This document shows, in pieces, positions 45,382-55,483 of a DNA stretch of 64,000 nt. Position numbers and translations under genes: made by a program. Below the pieces are notes generated by a model. The model did not search any database, was not told the DNA's origin, and saw nothing but the letters and a program-made list of their open reading frames with translations. How positions within the stretch are numbered: the stretch's first letter is position 1; each line of letters begins with the position of its first letter. Source of the stretch: an uncultured Paracoccaceae bacterium (lineage in GTDB: Bacteria > Pseudomonadota > Alphaproteobacteria > Rhodobacterales > Rhodobacteraceae). The stretch spans positions 1 to 64,000 of the forward strand of contig CANNFA010000010.1 in NCBI GenBank assembly GCA_947503765.1, given 5' to 3'.

Positions 45382-46134
45382 TCAGGCCGCGCGGGCCGCG
45401 TCCATCAGGCGCCGCATCTCGGCGATTGCCGGGTCGAGGCCGCGAAAGATCGCCTCTCCGATCAGGAAATGGCCGATATTCAGCTCCATCACCTCGGGCA
45501 TCGCGGCCACCGGCTCGACCGTGTCGTAGGTCAGCCCGTGCCCCGCGTGAACCTCAAGCCCCAGCCCATGCGCCAGCGCCGCCATCTCGCGCAGCCGTGC
45601 CAGTTCGGCGTCGCGTTCGGCCAGGCGCTCCTCTGCGTGGAAATCGCAATAGGCGCCGGTATGCAGTTCGACCACCGACGCGCCGATCCGCGCTGCCGCC
45701 TCGACCTGTTTGGCGTCGGCCGCGATGAAGATCGACACCCGGCAGCCGGCATCGGCCAGCGGGGCGATGAAATGCGCCAGCCGGTTTTCCTCGCGTGCGA
45801 CGTCCAGCCCGCCCTCGGTCGTGCGTTCCTCGCGCTTTTCGGGCACGATGCAGACGGCATGCGGACGGTGGCGCAGGGCGATGGCCTGCATTTCGTCGGT
45901 CGCCGCCATCTCGAAGTTCAGCGGCAGCGACAGCTCCGTCGCCAGCCGCTCGATATCCGCGTCGGAGATATGCCGCCGGTCCTCGCGCAGATGCGCGGTG
46001 ATCCCGTCGGCGCCCGCCTCTTCGGCCAGTTTCGCCGCGCGCACCGGGTCGGGATAGGCCGAGCCGCGCGCGTTCCGAACTGTCGCGACGTGGTCGATAT
46101 TCACACCAAGCCGCAGCTTGCCAAGGGGTTTCAT
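45382..46134 (-). CDS. pdxJ: Pyridoxine 5'-phosphate synthase
   Basis: 250 residues with AGGAGAG upstream of the ATG. Diagnostic motifs [32 protein letters not shown] and [15 protein letters not shown]. The TIM-barrel enzyme condenses 1-deoxyxylulose 5-phosphate with aminoacetone phosphate to make pyridoxine phosphate. It is preceded on the same strand by DUF2062, rsh and rpoZ. In other alphaproteobacteria pdxJ is usually followed by acpS, lepB, rnc and era; here a glutathionyl-hydroquinone reductase gene follows instead. Confidence 0.97.
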   Translation of the reverse strand: MKPLGKLRLGVNIDHVATVRNARGSAYPDPVRAAKLAEEAGADGITAHLREDRRHISDADIERLATELSLPLNFEMAATDEMQAIALRHRPHAVCIVPEKREERTTEGGLDVAREENRLAHFIAPLADAGCRVSIFIAADAKQVEAAARIGASVVELHTGAYCDFHAEERLAERDAELARLREMAALAHGLGLEVHAGHGLTYDTVEPVAAMPEVMELNIGHFLIGEAIFRGLDPAIAEMRRLMDAARAA

Positions 46135-46157
46135 GGCACTCTCCTTGCCTTGCGGCC

Positions 46158-46817
46158 CTACTCTGCCGGGGCCTTGCCGGATTTCCCCGGCTTCTTGCCG
46201 ACCGGCGGGTCCTGCCGTTTTTCGTAGCGGTTGCGCAGTTTCTTGATCCGACGAGCCTGATACGCCTTCACGGCCGGAAGCGCCAGCATGTAGGCGGCCA
46301 CCGCCGCGACGATGCCCGGAACGATGCCGCCGATCAGGTAGGGAAAGAACGCATCGTGCCAGAACAGTTCAAGCCGGTCCCAATGCGCCGGCGCGCCGGT
46401 GAAGATCGACACCGCGTTCTGCCACAATTCCTGGCTGGCGCGGCTGAACGCGCCAAAGACGCGGTGGATCGGGATCGCGTGCCGTCCCAGCATCCACTCG
46501 CCCAGCTTCAGGCTGATCGCGGCGATGAACGGAAAGGTCAGCGGGTTGCCGAAGAACGTGGCCATCAGCGCCGCGATCACGTTGCCCTGCATCACCAGCG
46601 CCAGTGCCGATGCCATGATGAAATGGAACCCGAAGAACGGGCTGAAGCAGACGAACACGCCGGCGGCGATCCCGCGCGCGATGCGGTGCGGCGGATCGGG
46701 CAGGCGGCGCAGGCGGTAGGCGACGTAATAGACCGCACGGTTCCAGCCGCCGCGGGGCCAGAAACCCTCGGCGATGACCTGAAGCCAGGTGCGGGGCGTG
46801 CGTCGTTTGAACACCAC
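46158..46817 (-). CDS. DUF2062 membrane protein
   Basis: 219 residues, starting at a GTG after GGAGGG. Several membrane segments with the DUF2062 pattern [21 protein letters not shown] and [23 protein letters not shown]; the C-terminus is a Lys/Pro-rich tail. The family is of unknown function, sometimes in cell-envelope contexts. It lies between rsh and pdxJ on the same strand with short gaps, so it is probably co-transcribed with both. Confidence 0.88.
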   Translation of the reverse strand: MVFKRRTPRTWLQVIAEGFWPRGGWNRAVYYVAYRLRRLPDPPHRIARGIAAGVFVCFSPFFGFHFIMASALALVMQGNVIAALMATFFGNPLTFPFIAAISLKLGEWMLGRHAIPIHRVFGAFSRASQELWQNAVSIFTGAPAHWDRLELFWHDAFFPYLIGGIVPGIVAAVAAYMLALPAVKAYQARRIKKLRNRYEKRQDPPVGKKPGKSGKAPAE

Positions 46818-46832
46818 TTTGCTGCGGCCCTC

Positions 46833-48968
46833 CTAGGGCTTGCGGTCGATATCCCGGTGACGCGACAGCGAGGCGACATGCGTTTCCGCCTCGACCGCCA
46901 GCATCACTGCGTGCAGATGTTCTGCATCTCTCAAATCCACGTCCATAAAGAGGCGATAAAAGTCCGGTTTCCGGTCAATAAATTGCAGGTCGGAGATATT
47001 GGCGCCTTGTTCGCCGATCAAGGTGCAGATCCGGCCCAGAACGCCGGCATCGTTGCTGATCGTCAGATCGAGCCGGACGGTGTGCACCGCCGGATGGGTG
47101 CCCGAATGCCAGTGCAGATCGACCCAGCGGTCCGGCTCGTCCTGATAGTCTTCCAGGACCGGGCAGTCGATCGCATGCACGATCACGCCCTTGCCGCGAT
47201 AGGAAATGCCGACGATCCGCTCGCCGGGAACGGGCTGGCAGCAGCGGGCACGCTCGAACGTCTGGCCGGGGTTCAGCCCGATGACCGCGCGCGAGGCGTC
47301 GATTTCGTCGGTCGGCGCCTCTCCGAGGTCGGGATACAGCGTCTGCACCACCTTGCGCGCCGCCAGCTCGGCCGATCCCAGCCGGGCCAGCAATTCGTCC
47401 GACGTGACCAGCCCCATCTGTTTCGCCGCGGTGTCCAGCGCCTTTTGCGTGATGCGCTTGCCGACATTCTCGAAGGCCACGCGCGCCAGTTCCCAGCCCA
47501 GCCGCACGAAACGCTCGCGGTCCTCCTCGCGCAGGCTGCGCCGGATCGCCGCCTTGGCGCGGCCGGTCACCACGATGTCGATCCATGTCGATTGCGGGCG
47601 CTGGCCGGTGGCGGTCATGATCTCGCAGGACTGGCCGTTCTTCAGCCGGGTCCAGAGCGGCACGCGCATCCCGTCCACCTTGGCCCCGACACAGCTGTCG
47701 CCGATCCGGGTGTGGATCGCATAGGCGAAATCCAGCGGCGTCGCCCCGCGCGGCAGCTTGACCACGTCGCCCTTGGGCGTGAAGCAGAACACCTGGTCTG
47801 CGTACATCTCCAGCTTGACGTGTTCGAGAAACTCGTCGTCGCCCTCGGCGTTCTGGAACCGCTCGGTCAGCGCGGCGACCCATTTCGTCGGGTCGACGGC
47901 GAACGGGTTCTCGGTCGGCACGCCGTCCTTGTAGGACCAGTGCGCGGCAACGCCCGCCTCGGCCACGTCGTGCATCTGGAAGGTGCGGATCTGGATCTCG
48001 ACGCGGCGGCCGTCACGGCCCGACACGGTGGTGTGGATCGACCGGTAGCCGTTCGATTTCGGCTGGCTGATGTAATCCTTGAACCGCCCCGGCACCGCGC
48101 GCCAGCGCTGGTGCATCGCGCCCAGGACGCGGTAGCAATCGGCCTCGCTGTCCACCAGGATGCGAAAGCCGTAGATGTCCGACAGGCGCGAGAAGGACAG
48201 ACCCTTTTCCTGCATCTTGCGCCAGATCGAATAGGGCTTCTTGGCGCGGCCCTGCACCTCTGCCTCGATGCCGGTCTTCTTCAGCTCGGTGCGGATGTCG
48301 GCGGTGATCTTCTTGACCACGTCGCCGGTCTCGCGCTGAAGCCGGATGAACCGGCGCATGATCGAGTTGCGCCCCTCGGGGTTCAGCACGGCGAAGGCCA
48401 GATCCTCCAGCTCGTCGCGCATCCACTGCATCCCCATCCGCCCGGCCAGCGGCGCGAAGATGTCCATCGTCTCGCGTGCCTTCTGCACCTGCTTGTCGAT
48501 ATGCATCGACTTGATCGTGCGCATGTTGTGCAGACGGTCGGCCAGCTTGACCAGGATCACCCGCAGATCCTTGGACATCGCCATGAACAGCTTGCGGAAA
48601 TTCTCGGCCTGCTTGGTCTCGGACGACGACAATTGCAGGTTGGTCAGCTTGGTGACGCCATCGACCAGTTCGGCGATCTGGGTGCCGAACCGGCCGGAAA
48701 TCTCGGCATAGGTGGACCGCGTATCCTCGACCGTGTCGTGGAGCAGGGCAGTGACGATGGTCGCGTCGTCCAGCCGCATCTGCGTCAGGATCGAGGCGAC
48801 AGCGACAGGATGGGTGAAATACGGCTCGCCCGAGCGCCGGTACTGGCCGGCATGCATGTTCTCGCCGTATTCGTAGGCGCCGCGAATCAGTTCGGCGTCG
48901 GATCGCGGGTTGTAGGCGTGGACCCTTTCGACCAGGTCGTCGACCTCGATCAGCCGGTCCAGCGCCAT
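46833..48968 (-). CDS. rsh: Bifunctional (p)ppGpp synthetase/hydrolase (RelA/SpoT homologue)
   Basis: 711 residues: N-terminal HD hydrolase (TIVTALLHDTVEDTRSTY, near residue 65-80), synthetase domain (SRLSDIYGFRILVDSEADCYRVLG), a TGS domain (VFCFTPKGDVVKLPRGATPLDFAY) and a C-terminal ACT domain. The HD motif is intact, so it can both make and degrade the alarmone. It is the sole long RSH of alphaproteobacteria. It follows rpoZ by 12 bases and precedes DUF2062 by 15, the conserved order of these genes. Confidence 0.97.
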   Translation of the reverse strand: MALDRLIEVDDLVERVHAYNPRSDAELIRGAYEYGENMHAGQYRRSGEPYFTHPVAVASILTQMRLDDATIVTALLHDTVEDTRSTYAEISGRFGTQIAELVDGVTKLTNLQLSSSETKQAENFRKLFMAMSKDLRVILVKLADRLHNMRTIKSMHIDKQVQKARETMDIFAPLAGRMGMQWMRDELEDLAFAVLNPEGRNSIMRRFIRLQRETGDVVKKITADIRTELKKTGIEAEVQGRAKKPYSIWRKMQEKGLSFSRLSDIYGFRILVDSEADCYRVLGAMHQRWRAVPGRFKDYISQPKSNGYRSIHTTVSGRDGRRVEIQIRTFQMHDVAEAGVAAHWSYKDGVPTENPFAVDPTKWVAALTERFQNAEGDDEFLEHVKLEMYADQVFCFTPKGDVVKLPRGATPLDFAYAIHTRIGDSCVGAKVDGMRVPLWTRLKNGQSCEIMTATGQRPQSTWIDIVVTGRAKAAIRRSLREEDRERFVRLGWELARVAFENVGKRITQKALDTAAKQMGLVTSDELLARLGSAELAARKVVQTLYPDLGEAPTDEIDASRAVIGLNPGQTFERARCCQPVPGERIVGISYRGKGVIVHAIDCPVLEDYQDEPDRWVDLHWHSGTHPAVHTVRLDLTISNDAGVLGRICTLIGEQGANISDLQFIDRKPDFYRLFMDVDLRDAEHLHAVMLAVEAETHVASLSRHRDIDRKP

Positions 48969-48980
48969 CCCGGCATTCCC

Positions 48981-49334
48981 TTATTTGGGCTCCTGCGCTT
49001 CCATCAGGGCGCGCAGCAGCTTTTCCTCGGACATGTCGTCGTCGGCGGGCTTGTCCTGCTCGGCACTCATCAGAAGCGCCATGGAATCGTCTTCCGGCTC
49101 GTCGACCTCGATCTGGGTCTGGTGGCTTTCGATCATCCGCTCGCGCAGCGCATCGGCTTGCTGCGTCTCTTCGGCGATCTCGCGCAGGCTGACGACGGGG
49201 TTCTTGTCGTTGTCGCGGTCCACCGTCAGCGGCGCACCCGCAGAAATCTCGCGCGCCCGGTGCGCGGCGAGCATCACCAGTTCGAAACGGTTGGGAACCT
49301 TGTCAACGCAATCTTCGACCGTAACGCGGGCCAT
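48981..49334 (-). CDS. rpoZ: RNA polymerase omega subunit
   Basis: 117 residues from the ATG at 49334 with TTGGAG upstream. The conserved start [32 protein letters not shown] identifies omega; the C-terminal acidic tail is typical of alphaproteobacteria. It helps assemble RNA polymerase and is part of the ppGpp binding site, fitting its linkage to rsh. A good promoter lies directly upstream (49372-49400). Confidence 0.97.
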   Translation of the reverse strand: MARVTVEDCVDKVPNRFELVMLAAHRAREISAGAPLTVDRDNDKNPVVSLREIAEETQQADALRERMIESHQTQIEVDEPEDDSMALLMSAEQDKPADDDMSEEKLLRALMEAQEPK

Positions 49335-49371
49335 GTAGTCTCCAATCCAGAGCTTGGGAGGCAGAGGCGCC

Positions 49372-49400
49372 TGCATACGCGCTCTTTTTCCCATTGACAA
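49372..49400 (-). promoter_or_regulatory. Predicted sigma-70 promoter of rpoZ-rsh
   Basis: TTGTCA (49400-49395) and TATGCA (49377-49372) with exactly 17 bases between, on the minus strand. The start point would be near 49365, giving a leader of about 30 bases to the rpoZ ATG at 49334. Confidence 0.6.
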
Positions 49401-49425
49401 GCAATCTGGAGCAAATCCCCGTGAT

Positions 49426-50007
49426 TTAAAGGGGCCGGATGCCGGCGCGCGCCGCCTCCGGCAGCGCATCGGCCATCTGCCGCACCGTCAGCCCCAGAAC
49501 CGGGTGCCGCCAGTCCGGCGCGACGTCGCACAGGGGAATCAGCACGAAGCCGCGATCCTGCATGCGCGGATGCGGCAGGATCAGCCGGCCCGGCACGCTT
49601 TGCGCCTGCGCACCGGGCGGCAGCGCCCGCCACGTGTCGAACGTGTCCCGGTCCGGGTGAACGCGCTGCCCGGCCGCCAGCAGATCAAGATCCAGCGTCC
49701 GGCTGCCCCAGCGCTGCGCGCGCACCCGGTCGAACCGCTTTTCGACATCGTGAAGCCGCGCCATGATCGCCTCGGGCGGCTCCGAAATGTCCAGGACCGC
49801 CGCCGCGTTGACATAGTCGGGGCCGGCGCCGGCCGGAAAGCACGGGGTCCGGTAGAACCGGCTGACCGCGACGACCCGGCACCCCGGCGCGTCCAGCCAG
49901 CCCAGCGCGGCGCGCAGCGTCGCCTCGGGCGGGCCGGCTACGCTCGGCAAATTCCCGCCTAGGGCAATTAGCGTTTCAACAGAGGACGTTGCGGAAAATC
50001 GTGGCAT
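49426..50007 (-). CDS. folK: Hydroxymethyldihydropterin pyrophosphokinase
   Basis: 193 residues from the ATG at 50007. Signature motifs ALGGNLPS at the start, [21 protein letters not shown], and [12 protein letters not shown] with [15 protein letters not shown] are those of HPPK. It pyrophosphorylates 6-hydroxymethyl-7,8-dihydropterin in folate synthesis. It lies upstream of rpoZ on the same strand and is divergent from a NYN gene. Confidence 0.96.
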   Translation of the reverse strand: MPRFSATSSVETLIALGGNLPSVAGPPEATLRAALGWLDAPGCRVVAVSRFYRTPCFPAGAGPDYVNAAAVLDISEPPEAIMARLHDVEKRFDRVRAQRWGSRTLDLDLLAAGQRVHPDRDTFDTWRALPPGAQAQSVPGRLILPHPRMQDRGFVLIPLCDVAPDWRHPVLGLTVRQMADALPEAARAGIRPL

Positions 50008-50061
50008 TTGGTCCCATTCGCGTCTTGCGGGTGCTCGTGTACACATTATTTTACGGGCGAG

Positions 50062-50090
50062 TTTCGCCACAACGATTGTTTTCCTTATAT
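50062..50090 (+). promoter_or_regulatory. Possible promoter of the NYN gene in an AT-rich region
   Basis: TTTCGC, 17 bases, TTATAT (50085-50090) on the plus strand, in the 134-base gap between divergent folK and the NYN gene, one of the more AT-rich stretches of the window. A GTGTACAC palindrome lies at 50037-50044. Weak -35. Confidence 0.3.
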
Positions 50091-50141
50091 CCACTCACGC
50101 AACGGCTTTGGCGGAACGCATTTACCAAGGGGACGAATAAA

Positions 50142-50714
50142 ATGTTTTACCGTGACGAACGGCTTGCGCTGTTCATTGATGGATCGAATCTTTACGCGGC
50201 GGCGAAATCGCTCGGGTTCGACATCGACTACAAGCTGCTCAGGCAGGAATTCATGCGCCGCGGCAAGATGCTGCGCGCATTCTACTATACCGCCCTGCTG
50301 GAGAACGACGATTATTCGCCGATCCGGCCGCTGGTCGACTGGCTGCATTACAACGGCTTCTCGATGGTGACCAAACCGGCGAAGGAATACACCGACAGCC
50401 AGGGACGCCGGAAGGTCAAGGGCAACATGGACATCGAACTGGCGGTCGATGCCATGGACCTTGCGCCGCATGTCGATCACATCGTGCTGTTTTCCGGCGA
50501 CGGCGATTTCCGCCCGCTGATCGAGGCGTTGCAGCGCAAGGGCGTGCGCGTGTCGGTCGTCTCGACGATCCGCAGCCAGCCGCCGATGATCGCGGACGAG
50601 CTGCGCCGGCAGGCCGACAACTTCATCGAGCTCGACGAGTTGAAGGAAGTGATCGGGCGCCCCCCGCGCGAGCCGCGCGAGATTGCCCCGGCCGAACACG
50701 AAACCGCCGAATAG
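50142..50714 (+). CDS. NYN-domain (LabA-like/DUF88) protein
   Basis: 190 residues from the ATG at 50142 with AAGGGGA upstream. PIN-like NYN domain: RLALFIDGSNLYAAAKSLG, MDIELAVDAMDLA and HIVLFSGDGDFRPLIEALQRKG carry the expected acidic metal ligands. It has no LOTUS domain, unlike the protein at 11677. Such proteins are thought to be RNases; a specific target is unknown. Divergent from folK. Confidence 0.88.
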   Translation: MFYRDERLALFIDGSNLYAAAKSLGFDIDYKLLRQEFMRRGKMLRAFYYTALLENDDYSPIRPLVDWLHYNGFSMVTKPAKEYTDSQGRRKVKGNMDIELAVDAMDLAPHVDHIVLFSGDGDFRPLIEALQRKGVRVSVVSTIRSQPPMIADELRRQADNFIELDELKEVIGRPPREPREIAPAEHETAE

Positions 50715-50805
50715 CGCGCCGCGTGTTCATCGGGACCGTCCCGGCCGCGGGTCTTTACCTGCGGCCGGGGACATCCTAGGTCTGCGCCTGTAAAGGGGGC
50801 ATGCC

Positions 50806-51756
50806 ATGACCAGACCAGCCTTACAGCTCTATCTTGCCGCGCCGCGCGGGTTCTGCGCCGGCGTGGACCGGGCGATCAAGATCGTCGAGATGGCGCTGCA
50901 GAAATGGGGCGCGCCGGTCTATGTGCGCCACGAGATCGTGCATAACCGCTTTGTCGTCGACGGGCTGCGCGAAAAAGGTGCGGTGTTCGTCGAGGAACTG
51001 GACGAATGCCCGCCGGACCGGCCGGTGATCTTTTCCGCCCACGGCGTGCCCAAATCCGTCCCGGCCGAGGCCGCGCGCCGCGAGATGGTCTATGTCGACG
51101 CCACCTGCCCGCTGGTCAGCAAGGTTCACATAGAGGCCGAGCGGCACCATGCGAACGGATTGCAGATGGTGATGATCGGCCATGCCGGCCACCCGGAAAC
51201 GCTGGGCACGATGGGCCAGCTGCCGGAGGGCGAGGTGCTGCTGGTCGAGACCGAGGCGGACGTGGCGCGCCTGACCCCGCGCGATCCCGGAAAGCTGGCC
51301 TTCATCACCCAGACCACGCTGTCGGTCGATGACACGGCCGGCATCGTCGCGGCGCTGAAGGCGCGGTTCCCGGCAATCGTCGGGCCGCACAAGGAAGACA
51401 TCTGCTATGCCACCACCAACCGGCAGCAGGCGGTCAAGGCGATGGCGCCGCTGGTCGACGCGATCCTCGTGATCGGCGCGCCCAATTCGTCCAATTCGCG
51501 CCGTCTGGTCGAGGTCGGCGCCGCCGCCGGTTGCGCCTATTCGCAGCTTGTCCAGCGTGCCACCGATATCGACTGGCGCGCGCTGGAAGGGGTGTCCAGC
51601 GTCGGCGTCACCGCCGGCGCCAGCGCGCCCGAAGTGCTGGTGAACGAGGTGCTGGACGCCTTTCGCGCCCGCTATGACGTGACGATCGAGCCGGTGGAAA
51701 CCGCCACCGAGAACGTGGAATTCAAGGTGCCGCGCACGCTGCGCGAACCCGCGTGA
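50806..51756 (+). CDS. ispH: 4-Hydroxy-3-methylbut-2-enyl diphosphate reductase
   Basis: 316 residues. Cysteines of the 4Fe-4S cluster in [13 protein letters not shown] (Cys17), [11 protein letters not shown] and [18 protein letters not shown] and TQTTLS motifs are also those of IspH. It makes IPP and DMAPP at the end of the MEP pathway. It is followed on the same strand by a LysE-type transporter. Confidence 0.97.
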   Translation: MTRPALQLYLAAPRGFCAGVDRAIKIVEMALQKWGAPVYVRHEIVHNRFVVDGLREKGAVFVEELDECPPDRPVIFSAHGVPKSVPAEAARREMVYVDATCPLVSKVHIEAERHHANGLQMVMIGHAGHPETLGTMGQLPEGEVLLVETEADVARLTPRDPGKLAFITQTTLSVDDTAGIVAALKARFPAIVGPHKEDICYATTNRQQAVKAMAPLVDAILVIGAPNSSNSRRLVEVGAAAGCAYSQLVQRATDIDWRALEGVSSVGVTAGASAPEVLVNEVLDAFRARYDVTIEPVETATENVEFKVPRTLREPA

Positions 51757-51840
51757 TCGCGCCCCGCGCCGTCTGGCGGTTTCCGTGCGGGCCGTGCTAG
51801 GCTGCGCGCCTGCGCAATCCGAACAAAGGCGACGCCCTCC

Positions 51841-52455
51841 TTGTCCATCCAGTTCCTGCTGACCGCCCTTGTCGTCGTGCTCGCGCCCGGAACGGGTGTG
51901 ATCTACACGCTTGCCATCGGCCTGGGGCAGGGCCGCCGTGCCGCGATCATGGCCGCGCTGGGCTGCACCTTCGGGATCGTGCCGCACCTTCTGGCGGCGA
52001 CGCTGGGCCTGGCCGCCGTCCTGCACACCTCGGCGGTGCTGTTCCAGGCGGTGAATTTCGCCGGTGTCGCCTATCTGCTGTGGCTTGCCTGGCAGGCGCT
52101 GAAATCGGGTGGTGCGCTGGCCGTCAGCGCAGAGAGGCGGGCGGAGCCGGGCTGGATCGTCGCCCGGCGCGGTGCGCTGATCAACATCCTGAACCCGAAA
52201 CTGTCGATCTTCTTTCTCGCCCTGCTGCCGCCGTTCCTGTCGGGCAATCCCGCGACTGCCACGGCAGAGATGATCGGCCTCGGCGCGGTGTTCATGGCGC
52301 TGACCTTCGCGGTCTTCGTGCTTTACGGGGTGTTTGCCGCGGCAACGCGCGACCGGCTTCTGGGTTCGGCGCGGATCATGCGCTGGCTGAACCGGGGCTT
52401 CGCCGCGATCTTCGCCGCCCTGGGCGCGCGCCTTGCGCTGGAGCGGGCAGGATGA
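51841..52455 (+). CDS. LysE/RhtB family exporter
   Basis: 204 residues from a TTG at 51841. LysE pattern VVVLAPGTGVIYTLAIGLGQGRRAAIMAALGCTFG near the N-terminus and LINILNPKLSIFFLALLPPFLS in the middle; five to six helices. Exports amino acids or small amines. ATGA overlap with the following DUF3429 gene. Confidence 0.9.
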   Translation: MSIQFLLTALVVVLAPGTGVIYTLAIGLGQGRRAAIMAALGCTFGIVPHLLAATLGLAAVLHTSAVLFQAVNFAGVAYLLWLAWQALKSGGALAVSAERRAEPGWIVARRGALINILNPKLSIFFLALLPPFLSGNPATATAEMIGLGAVFMALTFAVFVLYGVFAAATRDRLLGSARIMRWLNRGFAAIFAALGARLALERAG

Positions 52456-52901
52456 AGATACCGCCCGCCGCCCTTGCCCTCGGTCTGGCCGGCCTTGTGC
52501 CGTTCCTGTGGGGTGCGCTGACGATGATCTTCGAGCCGGTGGCCGCACTGACCTTCCGTGTCGCCGGCGCGCGCTTCATCGGGCCCTACATGATCCTGTC
52601 CTACGGCACGGTGATCCTGGCGTTCATGTCGGGCGTGCTCTGGGGCCTGGCCACCCGCGCCGAGGGCGAGGCGGCCACCATCGGCTACGGGCTGAGCGTG
52701 CTTCCCGCGCTCTGGGCGTTCTTCTTCGTCGGCGGCGGGGCGGAAACGGCGGCGATCTACCTGATCTTCGGCTTCGTCGGCATCCTGGCGATCGACTGGG
52801 TGTTCTGGCGGCACGGGCTGGCGCCGGACTGGTGGATGCGGCTGCGGGTCGGCCTGACCGCGGGGGCCGTGGCCTGCCTCGCCACCGTGCTTGTCATCTG
52901 A
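52452..52901 (+). CDS. DUF3429 membrane protein
   Basis: 149 residues, four predicted membrane helices. Matches DUF3429: [40 protein letters not shown] and [27 protein letters not shown]. Function unknown. Coupled to the LysE gene by ATGA and 25 bases upstream of rnhA. Confidence 0.85.
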   Translation: MKIPPAALALGLAGLVPFLWGALTMIFEPVAALTFRVAGARFIGPYMILSYGTVILAFMSGVLWGLATRAEGEAATIGYGLSVLPALWAFFFVGGGAETAAIYLIFGFVGILAIDWVFWRHGLAPDWWMRLRVGLTAGAVACLATVLVI

Positions 52902-52926
52902 CGGCACCGCGGATAAGCGCCCTCCC

Positions 52927-53397
52927 ATGACCGACCTTTACGCCTATACCGACGGAGCATGCTCCGGCAATCCCGGCCCCGGCGGCTGGGGCGTGCTGCT
53001 GCTTGCCCGCGAGAAGGACCGCGTCGTCAAGTCGCGCGAGCTGAAGGGCGGCGAGGCCGCGACCACCAACAACCGGATGGAGCTGATGGCCGCGATCCGC
53101 GCGCTCGAGGCGCTGGAACGGCCCAGCCGGATCACTGTCGTGACCGACAGCGCCTATGTGAAGAATGGCGTGACCGGCTGGATCCACGGATGGAAGCGCA
53201 ATGGCTGGAAGACCGCCGCGAAGAAGCCGGTCAAGAATGTCGAGCTGTGGCAGCGGCTGGACGAGGCGCAGGCCCGCCACGACGTCACCTGGAAGTGGAT
53301 CAAGGGCCATGCGGGCCACGCGGAGAACGAGCAGGCCGATGCGCTGGCCCGCGCCGGGATGGCGCCGTTCAAGCCGAAACGCGCCGTGCCGGAGTGA
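52927..53397 (+). CDS. rnhA: Ribonuclease HI
   Basis: 156 residues from the ATG at 52927. Catalytic acids are complete: D9 ([16 protein letters not shown]), E52 (NNRMELMAA), D74 (VVTDSAYV) and D138 (EQADALAR), with the catalytic-loop histidine in KGHAGH. It removes RNA from RNA-DNA hybrids. Basic handle region present. It converges with fmt. Confidence 0.97.
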   Translation: MTDLYAYTDGACSGNPGPGGWGVLLLAREKDRVVKSRELKGGEAATTNNRMELMAAIRALEALERPSRITVVTDSAYVKNGVTGWIHGWKRNGWKTAAKKPVKNVELWQRLDEAQARHDVTWKWIKGHAGHAENEQADALARAGMAPFKPKRAVPE

Positions 53398-53424
53398 TTC
53401 TTTCGGGGCGTTGCCGCGCTCGGG

Positions 53425-54327
53425 TCACGTCAGCCGCGCGGGCAGGCGCGCCCCGCGCAGGAAATCCGCCGTGTCCATTGCCCGCTTGCCCGGCCGCTGG
53501 GCGGACATGATCTGCACCGCGCGTCCATCGCCGCACACCACGCGGAACCCGTCCAGCACCTCGCCCGGTGCGCCGGTGCCTTCGGCCAGCCGGCAGCGCA
53601 GCAGCTTCACCCGTTCTGCGCCGATCGGCGTCCAGGCGCCGGGAAAGGGCGACAGCCCGCGGATCAGCCGGTCGACCTCTGCCGCAGGGCGCGTCCAGTC
53701 CACCTGCGCCTCGGCCTTGTCGATCTTGGCGGCGTAAGTCACGCCGTCCTCCGGCTGGGGCTGCGGGGTCAGGGTGTCCAACCGTGCCAGCGCCTCCACC
53801 ACCGTATCGGCGCCAAGCGCCGACAAGCGGTCATGCAGGTCGCCCGCCGTGTCCTCGGGGCCGATGGGCACCGCACGACGCAGCAAGACCGGCCCGGTAT
53901 CCAGCCCGGCCGCCATCTGCATGATGCAGATCCCGGTTTCGGCATCGCCGGCCATGATCGCCCGCTGGATCGGCGCGGCCCCGCGCCAGCGCGGCAGAAG
54001 CGAGGCATGGATGTTCAGGCATCCCCGCGCCGGGGCGTCCAGCACGGCCTGCGGCAGGATCAGGCCATAGGCGACGACCACCGCGATCTCCGCGTTCAGC
54101 GCGGAAAACGCCGCCTGGTCCTCCGCGCCGCGCAGGCTGGCGGGATGGCGCACCGGCAGGCCCAGCGCCTCGGCCCGCGCCTGGACCGGCGACGGGCGGG
54201 GCTTCTTGCCGCGGCCCGCCGGGCGCGGCGGCTGGCAGTAGACGCAGGTAATCTCGTGCCCGGCCCCGATCAGCGCATCCAGCACCGGGACCGAAAAGGC
54301 CGGCGTGCCCATGAAGACGATCTTCAT
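53425..54327 (-). CDS. fmt: Methionyl-tRNA formyltransferase
   Basis: 300 residues. [13 protein letters not shown] at the start, the catalytic [20 protein letters not shown] motif (Asn-His-Asp set) and the C-terminal tRNA-binding domain. It formylates initiator methionyl-tRNA. Its start overlaps the stop of the degenerate deformylase gene by ATGA, within a def / def-like / fmt operon. Confidence 0.97.
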   Translation of the reverse strand: MKIVFMGTPAFSVPVLDALIGAGHEITCVYCQPPRPAGRGKKPRPSPVQARAEALGLPVRHPASLRGAEDQAAFSALNAEIAVVVAYGLILPQAVLDAPARGCLNIHASLLPRWRGAAPIQRAIMAGDAETGICIMQMAAGLDTGPVLLRRAVPIGPEDTAGDLHDRLSALGADTVVEALARLDTLTPQPQPEDGVTYAAKIDKAEAQVDWTRPAAEVDRLIRGLSPFPGAWTPIGAERVKLLRCRLAEGTGAPGEVLDGFRVVCGDGRAVQIMSAQRPGKRAMDTADFLRGARLPARLT

Positions 54328-54863
54328 CGAGGCCGCTCCCCCTGCCGGGCCGCCTTGCGGTATTTCTTCAGCAGCATCTGCCGTTTCACCGGCGACAGGC
54401 GATCCGTGAAAAGCTTGCCGTCCAGGTGGTCGATCTGGTGTTGCACCGATGTCGCCCACAGATGCACGAAGTCCCGCTCCTCGATCTCGCCGGCCTCGTT
54501 CAGGAACCGAACCGTCACCGCGCGCGGCCGCGTGACGGTGGCCGAGATGCCGGGCAGGCAAGGGCTTGCTTCCAGATGCTCGCGCGGCTGCGCAGAGGCG
54601 TGCAGCACCTCGGGATTGGCCATCCTCACGGCCTGCCCGCGCGACTCGGACGCATCCACCACCGCCAGCCGCAACATCACGCCGATCTGCGGCGCCGCCA
54701 GCCCGACGCCCGGCATCGCGTCCATCGTGGCGATCATGTCGTCCCAGATGGTGCACACATCGCCTGATACCTCGATCACCGGGGCAGCAGCACGGTGCAG
54801 CCGGGGATCGGGCCAGAGCAGGATCGGGCGCGATTTCGCGCGGCGGGTCGGGACGCTATTCAT
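54324..54863 (-). CDS. Peptide-deformylase-like protein with Glu-to-Gln change in HExxH
   Basis: 179 residues from the ATG at 54863 (a GTG at 54875 is possible). Motif [11 protein letters not shown] is intact, but motif II is SPCLPG in place of EGCLS and motif III is QHQIDH where QHEIDH is expected; the DNA reads CAC-CAG-ATC-GAC-CAC, so the catalytic Glu is Gln. The neighbouring def has an intact QHEIDH. The protein is likely inactive as a deformylase, and could bind peptides or ribosomes instead. It lies 16 bases after def and overlaps fmt by ATGA. Confidence 0.88.
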   Translation of the reverse strand: MNSVPTRRAKSRPILLWPDPRLHRAAAPVIEVSGDVCTIWDDMIATMDAMPGVGLAAPQIGVMLRLAVVDASESRGQAVRMANPEVLHASAQPREHLEASPCLPGISATVTRPRAVTVRFLNEAGEIEERDFVHLWATSVQHQIDHLDGKLFTDRLSPVKRQMLLKKYRKAARQGERPR

Positions 54864-54879
54864 GGGATCGGGCACGGGA

Positions 54880-55401
54880 TCAGGCGCGCGCCCGCTCGCG
54901 CTTGAGCTTCTGCATCCGCCGGGTGATCATCTGCCGCTTGAGCGGTTTCAGATGGTCGATGAACAGCTTGCCGTTGATATGGTCGATCTCGTGCTGCACG
55001 CAGGTCGCCCACAGGCCGTCGAAATGCTCTTGCTGCGGAGCGCCATCGGCGTCGAGCCACCGCACCTTGACCTCGGCGGGACGCTCGACCTCGGCGTATT
55101 GGTCGGGGATCGACAGGCAGCCCTCGTCATAGATGTTGGTATCTTCCGAGGTCCATGTGATCTCGGGGTTGAACAGGATCAGTGGGCGCGGCGCCGCGCC
55201 TTCCTCCTTGATGCAATCCATCACGATCAGGCGTACCAGCTCGCCGACCTGCGGCGCGGCAAGCCCGATGCCGGGCGCGTCATACATCGTCTGCAGCATG
55301 TCGTCGGCAAGCGTCCGCAATTCCGGCGTGATCTGCGCCACGGGGGGGCAGACCTTCTTGAGGCGCGGGTCGGGATGGATCAGGATATTGCGGACCGTCA
55401 T
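54880..55401 (-). CDS. def: Peptide deformylase
   Basis: 173 residues. All three motifs are present: GIGLAAPQVG near residue 45, DEGCLSIP near 92, and QHEIDHING near 137. It removes the formyl group from nascent proteins using Fe or another divalent metal. It is first in the def / def-like / fmt operon. Confidence 0.97.
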   Translation of the reverse strand: MTVRNILIHPDPRLKKVCPPVAQITPELRTLADDMLQTMYDAPGIGLAAPQVGELVRLIVMDCIKEEGAAPRPLILFNPEITWTSEDTNIYDEGCLSIPDQYAEVERPAEVKVRWLDADGAPQQEHFDGLWATCVQHEIDHINGKLFIDHLKPLKRQMITRRMQKLKRERARA

Positions 55402-55483
55402 GCTGGGTCATTTAGGCGATGCTCCGGTCGCGCGCAATGCGCGCCGGGCGAAAGCAGGGGCAGCTCTGCGCGCGCCGTGCAGC

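Noticed and set aside
46356-49397. A 1013-codon plus-strand frame opposite DUF2062, rsh and rpoZ.
   Set aside because: It mirrors the codon pattern of rsh and has no recognisable domain or ribosome site. A shadow frame.
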